Assembly: GCA_007570785.1 (NCBI GenBank)
Contig: ML660201.1
Span: forward strand, 45,865,577-45,929,576
Length of the DNA stretch: 64,000 nucleotides
Direction of reading: 5' to 3'
From: Antilocapra americana
Taxonomy: Eukaryota; Chordata; Mammalia; Artiodactyla; Antilocapridae
Of this stretch, positions 37,631 through 48,125 are shown one piece after another (the stretch's first letter is position 1; each line of letters opens with the position of its first letter). A program made the translations under genes and the position numbers. The notes below the pieces were generated by a model. That model saw only the letters and a list, made by a program, of their open reading frames with translations, searched no databases and was not told where the DNA came from.

Positions 37631-38888
37631 TCCTCCTTCAATTCCAAGTCCTCCACCCCCAGGATTGCAAAACTGTTGACCACAAAGTCCAGTGGAAGAG
37701 GTCTCCTCTCCCACCGGCTACTAAAGTGGAAGATCCCTCTGGCAGACCTTCCTCCCTGGAGGCCCAAGAGTCCCCAGTCACAGGAGTCCCACTTGTCCCC
37801 CCTTTCCTGGGGGAGAGCACTAGGAGGCTTTGGGGGATAGGGGAATGACATCAGGCTTCAGAATACTGGGGAGGGAAGGTCCCCATGGCCAGGACCTGAC
37901 CCTGAGGATGGGTCAGCAGGCCTGGGCCATGCAGAGCAGGGGGCTGGGAATCAGATGGAGGCCTTCAGTACCTTGGTGGGCTGAGGCTGGGCTGACTCTA
38001 GGGCACAAAGACCCTCCCTGCCCCACAGAGTGTCTGGCTCCGGATTTAGAGAAAGGAAACAGACCCGAGAGTGGTGAGTAAGTTCTACACTTAGCCTCAT
38101 TTCTCACCCCCACACTAGTGGTGGTGGGGGAGTCCCACCTCTTGCTGAGCTTTGATGTTGCCACCTGTGAAGTGGGCTGAAGATCGCTCATGGAAGGTCT
38201 GCCCTGATGGGCGTGGAAGAGTGTCCCTGGGGCTGATCCAGCCAGCCCAGGACTCAGAGTCTGCTCCTCTGGGCCCTGCCCTTCCAGGCCCTTAACTCAG
38301 GCAACAGCCTCAGTTCTAGGCACAGCCAAGCACAGCTCCCTGCAAAGGATCACTAAGCTCAACACTGATGAACACAAACCCACAGCAGCAACCCCGCCCT
38401 AATGCCGTGAGGGTCGTAGGCTGTGCTTGGCAGCGGTGCTGGAGGCTGACCACAACTGGAAAAGGGCTCCTGGGGGCCTGAGGTCACTGAAGGACCTTGA
38501 GGACATGAAACCCCCACCTTCTCCACATACACCTCTTATTTTCTCTGGCCTCAGCCTGGGCCCTGGGAAAGGGGCAGGAACTCCATGGCTACCCAGGATG
38601 ATGAGTGCAAGGTCATGCAGTGAAGCTGAAGATGAGCTCAGGCCCACCCAAGTCTCCTCCTGCCCCCAAAATCTCTCACCCAGCCCCAAGTGTTCTCTTG
38701 TCCCATTCTCTTTGATCCACAGCCATCCAAAGGCCCATTTCCTGCTCAGAGGGGCTTCAGGGTCTCCGAGGGGGCTCAGGGTGTCTCATGGGTGAATTGA
38801 TGAGTGAAGGAGGGAGGTTTAGTTACGCAGTCCCAAGGACAATCCCCCTCCTGCCCTCAAGGAGCTGTGAGTGCAAACTGAGTAACCC

Positions 38889-38990
38889 CCCTCTGAGCCT
38901 CAGTTTCCTCATCTGGAAAATGGATCTGAAATGGGACCAGCTTTGTAGGGGCTGCTCTAGAGATTCATGAACAGTGCAGTGAATGCTCAG
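38889..38990 (+). mobile_element. MIR fragment
   Basis: ctctgagcctcagtttcctcatctggaaaatggatctg is an almost canonical MIR core. Confidence 0.85.
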
Positions 38991-39232
38991 TGGTGTGGCT
39001 GTGACGACAGGTCCAAGTGCACTTCCAGGTGCAGGAATTCCCTGACAACCCTAAGTATTTCAGGAACACTCAAAGCCCTACCTGATCACCTGGCTGTGGT
39101 TTCTCCTCCCTGGAAAAGTCCTGACCCTTTCCTGTATTTTGCTGTGGCCCCGCTCCAGGAGCTACTCCCTTCTTCAGGCAGCTCCAGGTCCACGTTTTCC
39201 CACTCCCAGTGACATCTGACCCTCTTACTGGT

Positions 39233-39428
39233 GTGTTGTCGTTCGGTCGCTAAGTTGTGTCTGACTCTTTGTGACCCCACAGACTAGCCCCCCAGGCTCC
39301 TCTGTCCATGAGATTTCCTAGGCAAGAATACTGGAGTGGGTTGCCGTTTCCTTCTCCAGAGGATCTTCCCGACCTAGGGATTGAACCTGCATTCCTGCAT
39401 TGATAGATGGGTTCTTTACCACCAGGGC
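39233..39428 (-). mobile_element. Bov-tA SINE
   Basis: Reverse-oriented: gtcgttcggtcgctaagttgtgtctgactctttgtgacccc at the left is the complement of the 3' body, and gggattgaacctgcattcctgc is the complement of the B-box area. The head is partly degraded at the right end. Confidence 0.92.
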
Positions 39429-39521
39429 TGGCCCTTCCTAATAAGCACAAGCGCCTCCAGGCTCCATGTGGTCAGCACCTCAGCGTTCTCCTGTTTTCTC
39501 CCTGACGCAATGGCAGTGGAT

Positions 39522-39585
39522 GGTGCCATTTTCCCATTTCACAAGGAGGAAAGCCGAGGCCAGGAGAGGTGATTTCACCCCATTA
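39522..39585 (-). mobile_element. MIR fragment
   Basis: cattttcccatttcacaaggaggaaagccgaggccaggagaggtga is a reverse MIR core. Confidence 0.7.
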
Positions 39586-40004
39586 GGATAGATTTGAGTG
39601 CACTGTGGGTCCATCACTAGAGGGGTCTCACCCACACAAAGTCCAGCCTGAAGACCTGAGATCAGGGGCTGAGATGGCCTTAGCCAGCTGAGATTCATGG
39701 GTTCCTGTCCTGGGAGGTGGCATGATAGAGAACAGACTCCCTGACCCTTGTCCCAGGGGAGAGGGGCTGCAGCCTAAATTGGGGGGAGACGGGGTGGGGA
39801 GAGATGCCCCAAATAGGCTGGCACGTGCTGCCTGGCTGCCATCCCACCCTCCCCAGCTGGTGCCATGGCTCTATGGCCGTTGCTAGGCATCTGTAAGGCC
39901 CAGGTGGGCCCTACCTGTCGTGGAGCAGCAGTGCAGTGTGGGGTAGGCATGGGGCCCGGGCAGGAGCAAGGCCGCCTCCGCCTGCCCGCCCTCCTCTCAC
40001 TTGG

Positions 40005-40165
40005 CAGCAGCAAGCAGAAGCCATTAGCGCCTGGCAGCCCGTGTCCCACGGTTCTGACAAACGCCTTAAGTGTTGTCGCCAAGGCTCCAGCTGTCCCTCC
40101 GGCCGCCTTTACTCCTCGTAATAACCAAGTGTCGAGGCTGATTGGAGCAGCAGGATGCAGCCGGT
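40005..40165. promoter_or_regulatory. CpG-retaining candidate element with NKX2-like motifs
   Basis: A non-repeat stretch with several CpGs holds CTTAAGTG at 40065-40072 and CCAAGTG at 40125-40131, both like NKX2-family binding words. It also has gacaaacgcc and tactcctcgtaataacc. Its regulatory role is inference. The long open frame that crosses it is not believed. Confidence 0.33.
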
Positions 40166-40469
40166 ATTCAGAGCAGCTTTTACCCTGGACGTTTCCACCT
40201 GGCAGCCAGGCTGCGCCCACCCCACCCTCCGCCTCCACGCCTTTGTCCGCCTGTCGCCCCTGCCCAGGCCCCCAGCATCGCCCCCGGGCCAACCAGTGCC
40301 CTGCTTCGTGTCCCAGGTGGGGCCCGTGCTGCTGCCCACCAGAGCTGGTGGGCAGTGGTGGACTAGAGTCTCAAGCATCCACATCCAGCAGAATGGTGAC
40401 CTCAATGAAAAGAAAGACATGGCTCCCATTCCCACCTTTTTGGGTGACCTCTGCCAGGGAACCCCTGCT

Positions 40470-40565
40470 TTCTCTTGGTTCAGCTTTATCTCTCAGCCTT
40501 GGTGTCCTTGTCGGTGGAATGGGAATGATGACTGGGCTTCATGGGGCTTACAGGGAACATATGTG
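40470..40565 (+). mobile_element. MIR fragment
   Basis: atctctcagccttggtgtccttgtcggtggaatgggaatgatgac fits the MIR core and 3' part. Confidence 0.65.
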
Positions 40566-40828
40566 TGAAGCAAGGTGTGACTCACAATGTCCTGGGGAAG
40601 AGATTCGGCCACACTGAGACCACAAACACCCTAGGACACAAGGAGGCTTGGGCGAACCAACCACCTGCGTCAGCCGCCCTGCCACTCCTCTCCCCAGGAC
40701 TGTGTGCTGCTGAGGCTCCCCTTCCTTCTTTTCTCTGTCTAGCCTTGTCCTTCACATTTGGCCTGCTCTTCCATCTTCCAGGAAGCCCTCCCAGTTTGAT
40801 CTAACCACACTACTCTCCCTCAGGTTTT

Positions 40829-40945
40829 TGGTTTTGGCTGTGCCATGTGACAGGTGGGATCTTAGTTCCCCAACTAGGGATCGAACCCATGCCCCCGGCA
40901 TTGGGAGCACAGAGTCTTAACCCCTGGGTCACCAAGGAAGCCCCT
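40829..40945 (-). mobile_element. CHR-type SINE, short
   Basis: Reverse-oriented: cttagttccccaactagggatcgaaccc is the complement of the B-box area and gtcttaacccctgggtcaccaaggaagcccc is the complement of the head. CCCTCAGGTTTT at 40817-40828 and CCCATAGGTTTT at 40946-40957 may be an imperfect target-site duplication. Confidence 0.9.
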
Positions 40946-41024
40946 CCCATAGGTTTTATGTGACCTTTTGAGTGGGCCCTCGATCCTCAATGTTATCTTA
41001 TTGTCTGCCTTCATCCTCTCATAG

Positions 41025-41085
41025 CCTTGTGAGGTCAGGACTATTCAGAGCTTCATTTTAGGGTCAAAGTAACTAAGGTTCAATG
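41025..41085 (-). mobile_element. MIR fragment split by a BovA-type insertion
   Basis: agcttcattttagggtcaaagtaactaaggttcaatggattaagtgac is a diverged reverse MIR core. AACTAAGGTTCA recurs at 41209-41220 after the inserted element. Confidence 0.5.
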
Positions 41086-41208
41086 GATTAAGTGACAATG
41101 AACATGAACTTGGGCAAACTCTGGGAGGTAGTGAGAGACAGGGAGGCCTGGCATGCTGCAGTCCACAAGGTCTGCAAAGAATCTAATACAACTGAGCAAC
41201 TGAAAAAC
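41086..41208 (+). mobile_element. BovA / BovB-derived SINE monomer
   Basis: gaacttgggcaaactctgggaggtagtgagagacagggaggcctggcatgctgcagtcc, ending caactgagcaactgaaaaacaa, matches the BovA monomer, which derives from the BovB LINE end. Flanking AACTAAGGTTCA (41071-41082 and 41209-41220), extendable with one mismatch, is the target-site duplication. Confidence 0.85.
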
Positions 41209-41596
41209 AACTAAGGTTCAGTGAAGGACGAGCATCAGTCACCCACATCAGACATGATGCTCCTGGCTCTGCCCCCATGGAGCACTGTGGTCGCTGATCA
41301 GGGGAGTAAAGTCAGCCTCACCCTCCCAGGGGCTTTGCCCACCCCACCCCCTGGCCGTGGAGGCTTCCTTCCTGAGGCACCCAGTTACAAGCACCGGTGT
41401 CCAGGACAGATTTGGTTGGTTGATTTATGAGGTCTCTGGCCACTAAATCACTTGTTTACAGGTTCCTTAGCCTTCCGGTGATGCTGGAGGGTGATGGATA
41501 GAGAAAGGTAAAGAGTAGTCTCTGCCCATTCATTAGACTTTCCTCAGGGATGCAGAGGTGATGGGCCAGATGGTGATCCCAAGAAGACGCGAGGTG

Positions 41597-42056
41597 CAAG
41601 TGGTGGAGTGATGGCCACCGTGAAGGTGGTGGAGGTGATGTTGATAGTGGAGCTGATGGTAGACAGTGATGATAGTAGTAGTGACAGTAGTGCCGTTGGT
41701 GACTGTGATGATGGCGATAAAGGTGGCAATGGTGCTACTGGTGATGGTGGTGATGGTGTGGGGGTAGCCACTGGGGATGACAGTGGTGATGGTGGTGGGA
41801 AAAACTCTGGCGATGACAATGGGAGTGGTGCCAGGGTCGTAAGGACAATGTAGGCAGTAGTGATGGGGTCATAGTGGTGATGGTGATGGAACAGCGTTGG
41901 CAGTGGTGATGGGGAATGTTGACCAGTAGTCATGGGAATGTTGATGACGGTTAAGTAGGGATCAGTGATGATCGTGGAAGTAATGGTGATGATAGTGATG
42001 AGAGAAGCCCTCTGGTGGTGGCAGAGGTGATGGTGGTGGTGGTGGTGATGGGATTG
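41597..42056. repeat. TGATGG/TGGTGA-type minisatellite
   Basis: About 460 bp of imperfect trinucleotide-phased repeats built from gtgatg, gtggtg and gatgatag, with a clean (GTG)n run near 42030-42047. The complementary strand reads as a long His/Ser/Thr/Pro-rich frame, which follows from the repeat and is not a gene. It is expected to vary in length between individuals. Confidence 0.9.
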
Positions 42057-42184
42057 TGGGGCTAGCAAGGCTTCCTCTGGCGTGTCCCTCATGAGAGTCC
42101 ACCAGGCAGCCCACCCACATGTGGGCCATGCCCAAGCCGGCAGCAGGACTCAGTGGGGCTTGCTTGATTCTCTTTTTCTCTTAA

Positions 42185-42345
42185 CCTCCAGTGAACATAG
42201 CCTTCTGGGTAATGAGATGCAAATTGACAGAAAAGACAATGAGCCAGCCTGCGGCCGGTAGGGCAGCTTTTAGAGTCAGGCTGATTGCCTCTGTGCCAAT
42301 TTGCATGGCATTAGCTGTACACGTCCCCGCCAGCAGGCTCGTGCA
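42185..42345. promoter_or_regulatory. Candidate element with inverted octamer motifs
   Basis: ATGCAAATTG at 42217-42226 and its exact inverse CAATTTGCAT at 42297-42306 contain the POU octamer ATGCAAAT. Between them is gcctgcggccggtagggcagc, and a tggcattagctgtacacgtcc stretch follows. It is not a recognised repeat. POU-factor binding is inference from the motif. Confidence 0.38.
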
Positions 42346-43244
42346 CTTCATCAGAGGTCACCTGGATGGCTGCATTCAACAAGGGGTGGTGACCTGTGAT
42401 CCAGACAAGGGACGGGCCAAGGCCACTCTGACCCTGACCTAAGCAGAGCTCCAGGGTGTGGCGCCGAGAAGTCAGGGCCTGTAGGAAAGTCTAGTGGGTG
42501 AGGGGACTTCGTGGTCAGACAGAGATAACCATGGGTCTGGTTTGGCCAGCCCCATGGTTCCATCTGGGCATGTGTTGCAAAGGGGACAAACAGGCCTCAG
42601 TCAAAAGGAAGGCCTCAGTACAAGTCCAGGCTCTGCCCCTAATGGGCACCATTGCCTGGTCAGTCCCTCCAGGCAGTGACTTTCCCACTGTGCAGTAGGG
42701 GCCCCAGCCTCATTGTCTCCACACTGAAAGTAATGATCATCAAGCCTGGCCCTGTCTATGGTGCCCTCAGACAGTTCTCCACGTCAAGGTCATGTGTTGC
42801 AGCCCTCTGAGGGAACCCATCCTGTCACTGTTACTGTCACTTAAGGACTGTGCCTAGGATAATTCCTTGAGTGGGACCTAGCGGGGCCTAAGCAGGGCAA
42901 AAACCCAAGTGGGGGCCCAAACCCAGTCCTGCAGGCCACCTGCCCAGTCCCTCCTACTCTGTCCAAGGTTCTGAAAGTCCTGGCCCAACTGTCCTGGGGT
43001 CCTCGCTGTAAGGTGAGCAAGGGGCCCCTTCCCTGCCACCCTTGCTCTCTGAGCCATGCCACCTCTCTGACTCAGTGCAACTCAATACTTCACCACATGC
43101 CCTCCCCCAGGACAGACCACAGTGGAACCAGGGGCTCTTTCCTTCTGACCCCACCTTCAGCCCAGCCAGTGCCCCCTCAGGCACATCCCATGCCCCTCTG
43201 GGTCCGCCTCCCTCCTCACCGTCCTACTGCCTCTCCCCCCGAGG

Positions 43245-43370
43245 TTAGGCCTAATCAGAGCTAATCAGAAAATTATGAGCTGCCTGATTACTGATTAGAT
43301 TCCTAATGTTAATAGAGTCGAGAAGGGCCCGCTCAGGCTGTGTTTTAGGAAAAAGTGTAAAAATAACATC
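43245..43370. promoter_or_regulatory. Candidate element with TAATCAG dyad
   Basis: Two direct copies of CTAATCAGA (43251-43259, 43261-43269) face two inverted copies (CTGATTA at 43284-43290, CTGATTAG at 43291-43298), followed by cctaatgttaatagag. The arrangement is strikingly symmetrical in an otherwise GC-rich flank. No repeat family is recognised. Confidence 0.38.
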
Positions 43371-43659
43371 AAGGAAAGGGAGCATGGTGGCTGGGCGAGG
43401 GCCTGGGCTCTGCCGTCCCCGTAGGTGGGGGCTCCAGCTCTGCTGTTCTAATTGGTGGGGGGCGCTCAGGCTCAACTTTCAAGTGGAAATACATCTCATA
43501 GCGGGAGGCCTCCTAGCACCCCTAAATTCTGCCAGCAAAGTTGCTACCCTAGGCAGCTCTTCCTGCAGAGGGCTCTCAAGCTCTGTACTCAGGACAGTGA
43601 GAGAGTTGCAGCGGGATTATAGGAAGGCCCCACTGCTGGCTCACCTCATGGGAGCAGGG

Positions 43660-43742
43660 CTGTGTCTGTGCTGCTCACGGACCTACTCATTCCCAGCACG
43701 GTCCAGGCACACAGAAGATGCTTAATAAACATTTGTTGACAG
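43660..43742 (+). mobile_element. L2 LINE 3' end
   Basis: cattcccagcacggtccaggcacacagaagatgcttaataaacatttgttgac is a clear L2 3' terminus. Confidence 0.75.
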
Positions 43743-44424
43743 GAAAGAGGGAAGGTCACAGCAATGCTTTCTCACTCGGGCCACCACCCTCCCATGGTGG
43801 GGCATAGAGGCATCTAAGAAGGCTTCCTGGAGGAGAGTGCTGGAGTATGTCAGGAAAATGTACTCATCTGGGCGGAGGCCAGCAGAGGGTGCGGAACTCC
43901 CCAGGGGCCCATGTCCACCTCCTCCAGCCTCTCACTCCAGCAGGACCCCATGGCTTTTGCTTTGAAACCATCTCATCACTGACTTGAGTGGACTAAGTAG
44001 ATAACATTTTCATGAAGTCCAGAGTGGGGTCAGGGTCCCAGACAGCAGACATCGGCATTTCAGACACCTTGGCCCCTCTACATGGGTGCCCCAGTGAGGC
44101 CCATACTTAGACTCAGCTTCCCCCTACACTCACCTTTACTTCCACACCACCTTGTACCCCTGGGGTCTGTCAGTTCTGCTTCTGACCTGGTCTCTGCCAC
44201 CTCCATCCCAGGGAAACCCAGGACCTCCAAGATGGCAGGTCCCTAAAGGCATCTTCTGATCCACTCCCCCCTACCCAACTCCACTGGCCATGGTAGAAGC
44301 TGTGCCCAGCTCTGGGGCCACCGCAATCCAAGAATCAATTCCCTGCCCTCAAGAGACCATGTCTGGGAGGGAGCCAGACACAACAGTGATGGAGGCACCA
44401 CAGGGGATCTGAAAACCCAAGCCC

Positions 44425-44660
44425 GGCAGGAGACATGGCTTCCTGGAAGAGGTAGATGGGCACTGACTCCTAACAGATTGGGCGGTGGCATGGAGGGAGG
44501 TCCAGGTTCAGGGCACAGCACAAACAAGTGTAGGGAACCTAAGCATGGCAGGAGGGCAGAGTTCAAGGCCAGCATGGTGGGAGTAACAAGTTTAACAGAG
44601 CCAGGCCACACAGAACCCTGTACAGGATGGCAACAGGAAAGGGAGGGGGCATTGTTGGGG
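44425..44660 (-). mobile_element. Probable L2-type ancient LINE fragment
   Basis: gacatggcttcctggaagaggtagatgggcactgactcc, then gggcacagcacaaacaagtgtagggaacctaagcatggcagg, resemble reverse-oriented ancient LINE sequence. The family is uncertain. Confidence 0.4.
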
Positions 44661-45474
44661 TGTCCAGGAAGCATTGCATGGGGATACAGGAGCCGGAAGG
44701 TATGAGGGCCCAGGGCAGATGAGCTTGTGCCAAGCAGCTTGGGTGGGAATCTGAAGTTGGGTTGAAGCAGGGGAGGGCAGTGTTCTGGAGAGGAGAAAGA
44801 GGTCACGGGTATAGGGGGCTTTGGAGGGGAGCAACTTCTAAGGGGTGACCTTAGGGAAGTGACATCCCAGCCTGGGTGGGTTGAGTAGGACCCCAGAATG
44901 GACCCTTGGTCCCTTCCTGGGGCAGGGCTGGACTGAAGGCTAAGGTGCTGGGGGACAGTGGACAGAGGTGGTGCCGAGGAGAGGGACAGTCTGTCTAAAT
45001 GAACTTCAGAGGGGAAGAAGTCGAGTCAAGGTCAGAAGGCCCAGGAGAGAAACGAGGTTGAGAGAGCAGTCAGAAGGTCCTGGGGTGAAGCTGAGGGAAG
45101 AGGCAACCCATTAACTGGGACTGTGTCCCTAGTCTCAAGGGTGGGTCCACATCCTGCCTTCTGTCCATGCCTTGTTCACACTCCCACAACCCTGGGAGAG
45201 CTGGGTGGGCTTCTGGTCCCTTTTATGGCCATGAGAAACTGAGGTCCAGAGAGAAAAGGTCTGTGCTTCTCAAAGTGCGTGCTGGGTCAGTCACCAAGCC
45301 CTGGGAGCTTGGGCCTCCTGAGTGGCCGGGGCATTGTCCCACACAGGGGGACACACACCCATGCCCACACATGTGTGTCTGTAGTACATGACCTGATGGG
45401 GGAAACTTAGACAAATGGTGTGTGGTCTTGCTTGTCTCTTCCTCCTGCCCTGGGCCTGATACCTTCATGTGATG

Positions 45475-45590
45475 TGATGTGTTTTTTTAAAAGGATGAAA
45501 AGAAACTTTGGTAAATTACACCAGGTCATCTTTCAGAGGGAGAAAGGCTGACAAAGCTGGCAAATTTATGAGAAATTCCACCTGGCTCCC
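45475..45590. promoter_or_regulatory. AT-rich island, candidate conserved intronic element
   Basis: gtttttttaaaaggatgaaaagaaactttggtaaattacaccagg and ggcaaatttatgagaaattcc form a non-repeat A/T-rich stretch. Support is compositional only. Confidence 0.27.
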
Positions 45591-46277
45591 CAGGGGCTGG
45601 TTCACAGTGGAGACGGGCTGGTTTCATGCTGGCAGCTGAGGACGTGCCAGCTAGGTTTGTGGGTTCCGACCCACATAAGCCCCCTGAGGGACTGTGCTGA
45701 GCAGGGCAGTGCCTTGGAAGGAACCCAAGCAGCCTCGGAGTCCACCCGGCCCAGCCCTTGGCTCGGGCTCCTCACAGCCAAGGTGCCTCCATACGGCAGG
45801 GCTCCGGGGCCACAGCCCCAAAATGGACCTGGTGCAGTATGTTGGACTTACTGGCTTAAATCTCACCAGAGAATCTCTCAAAGGTGCCCAATGGGAGACC
45901 CAGGAGCAGCAGCAGTGACACGGCAGGGCAGGGCCCCAAGAGCATGAGGCCACACAGGGCCACGCGCATCCCCTCCCAAAGCAGCCTGATACCAGAGCTG
46001 AAATCTCCCATTTCATCTGTGGTTTCTGACAACTGCTCTGTAGATTCATGCTGGTTCCTGCGAATGTTCTGCCAGCCCGAAGAGCCCGCTTTCCTCACCC
46101 CGTGCCCTGTTCACGTGTTTTCATATTGACTGTGGTTCCCGTTGAAAGCGAAAGCATTGAAGCCAATGGAGTTTCTGTCATCACCTGAGTGCCACTTCAC
46201 CTCTTTTCCTTTCCAGGAATGAGCATCTCGGAATGTATGGCTTTTCTATTCCTGATGTGAAAATGTCCACTTTGGGG

Positions 46278-46424
46278 ATTTCCCTGGCAGTCCATTGGTT
46301 AAGACTCTATGCTCCCCAAAGCAGGGGCAATGGGTTTGATCCGTGGTCAGGAAATTTAGATCTCACATGCCATAGGGCACAGCCTAAAAAAACAAATAAA
46401 CTAATTTTTTAAAAATTTAAAGAA
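46278..46424 (+). mobile_element. CHR-type SINE with 13-bp target-site duplication
   Basis: atttccctggcagtccattggttaagactc, ggtttgatccgtggtcagg and an A-rich tail (aaaaaaacaaataaac). The 13-bp duplication GTCCACTTTGGGG is perfect (46265-46277 and 46425-46437). Confidence 0.95.
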
Positions 46425-47066
46425 GTCCACTTTGGGGTTCATACCAATAATAGGACAGAGTGGGTTTTTTAAATGCCCTTAAGACAAAGTGTAAGCTAGC
46501 AACCATCCCTGGGGGCTCAGAATTATCCTGTCTGGTCTGAAATTCAAGTCTCTGGACACCAGGCTCCCCAGCCTCATCTCCTTCTTCATCAGAAGCCACC
46601 CCTCCCTTCTTCGTATTTTTCCTGGGAAATTGAAACACAGGCTGCCCCTTGTGGGTGGGGACTGAGGGGGCGCAGACATTGATAACCAAGGCCGAGGTGC
46701 CCACAGGGAGCGAACAAGCGCAGGCCTGGGGCTGGAGAGACGAGTGCCCCTTCCAGAGGGGAACCACAACTCAAATGAGCTTTTCCCTGTTACATGTATT
46801 CTGACCTTTTTTAAAAAAAAGAAAAAAATTCCATTCTACTAGTTTTTTTTATCCACTCATGGAGAATTCGTGTGGCTGGTAAGGGAAAAGGTCAGGGAGC
46901 CTCGCTGCCAACAACAGTGCGGGCGTCACGTGACAGCTCCCCCTCCGCCAGGTGCCCTTTGCAGCTCGGAGTGTTTGTCGTTTTCCCTGCAGTTTTGGTT
47001 GCTGGATTTTTGGCCTGGGTTTGGAGTGTTTGTTTTTCATCTGTTCCAGTTTTTCATCTGTTTCAT

Positions 47067-47346
47067 CTTATTTATCTATTTTTGGTTGCGCTGGGTCTTC
47101 GTTGCTGTGCGAGGACACTCTTCTCTAGTTGCAGTGAGTGGGGGCAACTCTTCATTGTGGTGTGTGGGCTTCTCACTGGAGTGGCTTCTCTTGTGGAGCA
47201 CAGACCCTAGGGCATTCGGACTTCAGTAGTTGTGGCACCCAGGCTTAGTTGCTCCATGGCATCTGGAAAATATTCCTAGACCAGGAACCCATGTCCCCTA
47301 CCTTGGCAGGCAGATTCTTAACCACTCGATCACCAAGGAAATCCGA
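47067..47346 (-). mobile_element. CHRL-type SINE with 9-bp target-site duplication
   Basis: Reverse-oriented full-length element: tttttggttgcgctgggtcttcg, tagttgtggcacccaggcttagttgctcc and gattcttaaccactcgatcaccaaggaaatcc. CTGTTTCAT at 47058-47066 and 47347-47355 flanks it. Open frames across it are spurious. Confidence 0.93.
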
Positions 47347-47974
47347 CTGTTTCATATTTAAGCTGAAAGCACGGTTAATAAAGTGTGGGTCAGATGTATC
47401 GTCAGATAGGTACCAGATGTGCCCAGAGTGGATGGATGCAGGAAAGGTTGGAAGAAGGGGCCGTGGAGAGGGCAGGAGGGCAGGGTTGAGTGACAGTGCT
47501 GCCCAGAAGGTGCCACTGGCTGGGAAGGCAAAGCCACTGGCCTCTCCATACCTGACAGTCGTGGATCCTGTCAGCCTGCTCTGCCCACACTAGTGCACTT
47601 CTCGTTACCCACTCAGAATCCAGCAAAATGGGGGTCAGGACAGGAGGTCGTGGTGAGTGAGGTCGTGCCCATAAAGCTCTGCGCAATCAGAGTCGCCGGG
47701 ACACCCACCGCTCACGTCTCAGGCACTGTCCGCCCACACATGCACCTTCCCCAGGCCACGAGTTGTGCAAGGACAGGGCCAAGTAAGGGTTCTCCTGGTC
47801 CCTGACTGTCTGTGGATGTACCTGCTTAAAGAAGGCGGTGGGCAAACAGGCAGACACCCACTCAAGCTGAGGCGGCGAGAAGAAGGGACTCACAACACTA
47901 GGATTTCTCATTCACCTATGCATCTTCCCCTATTGTCAGCCCTGGGGCTCCAGCACCCTTTTTGCTAAGCTGCA

Positions 47975-48125
47975 TCTTGCTTCATTATTATGCAGATATT
48001 TTAATTATGCAGATATGTTTTTAGACAGTTTTAAATATGTATATTATTTACTCATTAGACCATAACAGCTCTGGAAATTGGAAATCTGTATTTAGTATCT
48101 ATCAGTACACAATACAGAGCTAATA
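47975..48125. promoter_or_regulatory. AT-rich island with duplicated 13-mer
   Basis: ATTATGCAGATAT occurs at 47987-47999 and again at 48004-48016. Further A/T-rich, non-repeat sequence follows (tttaaatatgtatattatttactcattag and ctgtatttagtatctatcagtac). It is a candidate intronic element with a short local duplication. Confidence 0.35.

Noticed and set aside
39865..40617. 250-residue open frame on the + strand
   Set aside because: It runs through a MIR fragment at its 3' end and has no recognisable family features; CpG retention explains the lack of stops better than coding.
41597..42056. CRISPR-like regularly spaced repeats
   Set aside because: The units are short, contiguous and degenerate, without unique spacers, and the DNA is mammalian. 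It is a minisatellite.
41544..42092. 182-residue His-rich open frame on the - strand
   Set aside because: It is a direct translation of the TGATGG-type minisatellite; poly-His arises from repeated ATG/GTG complement.
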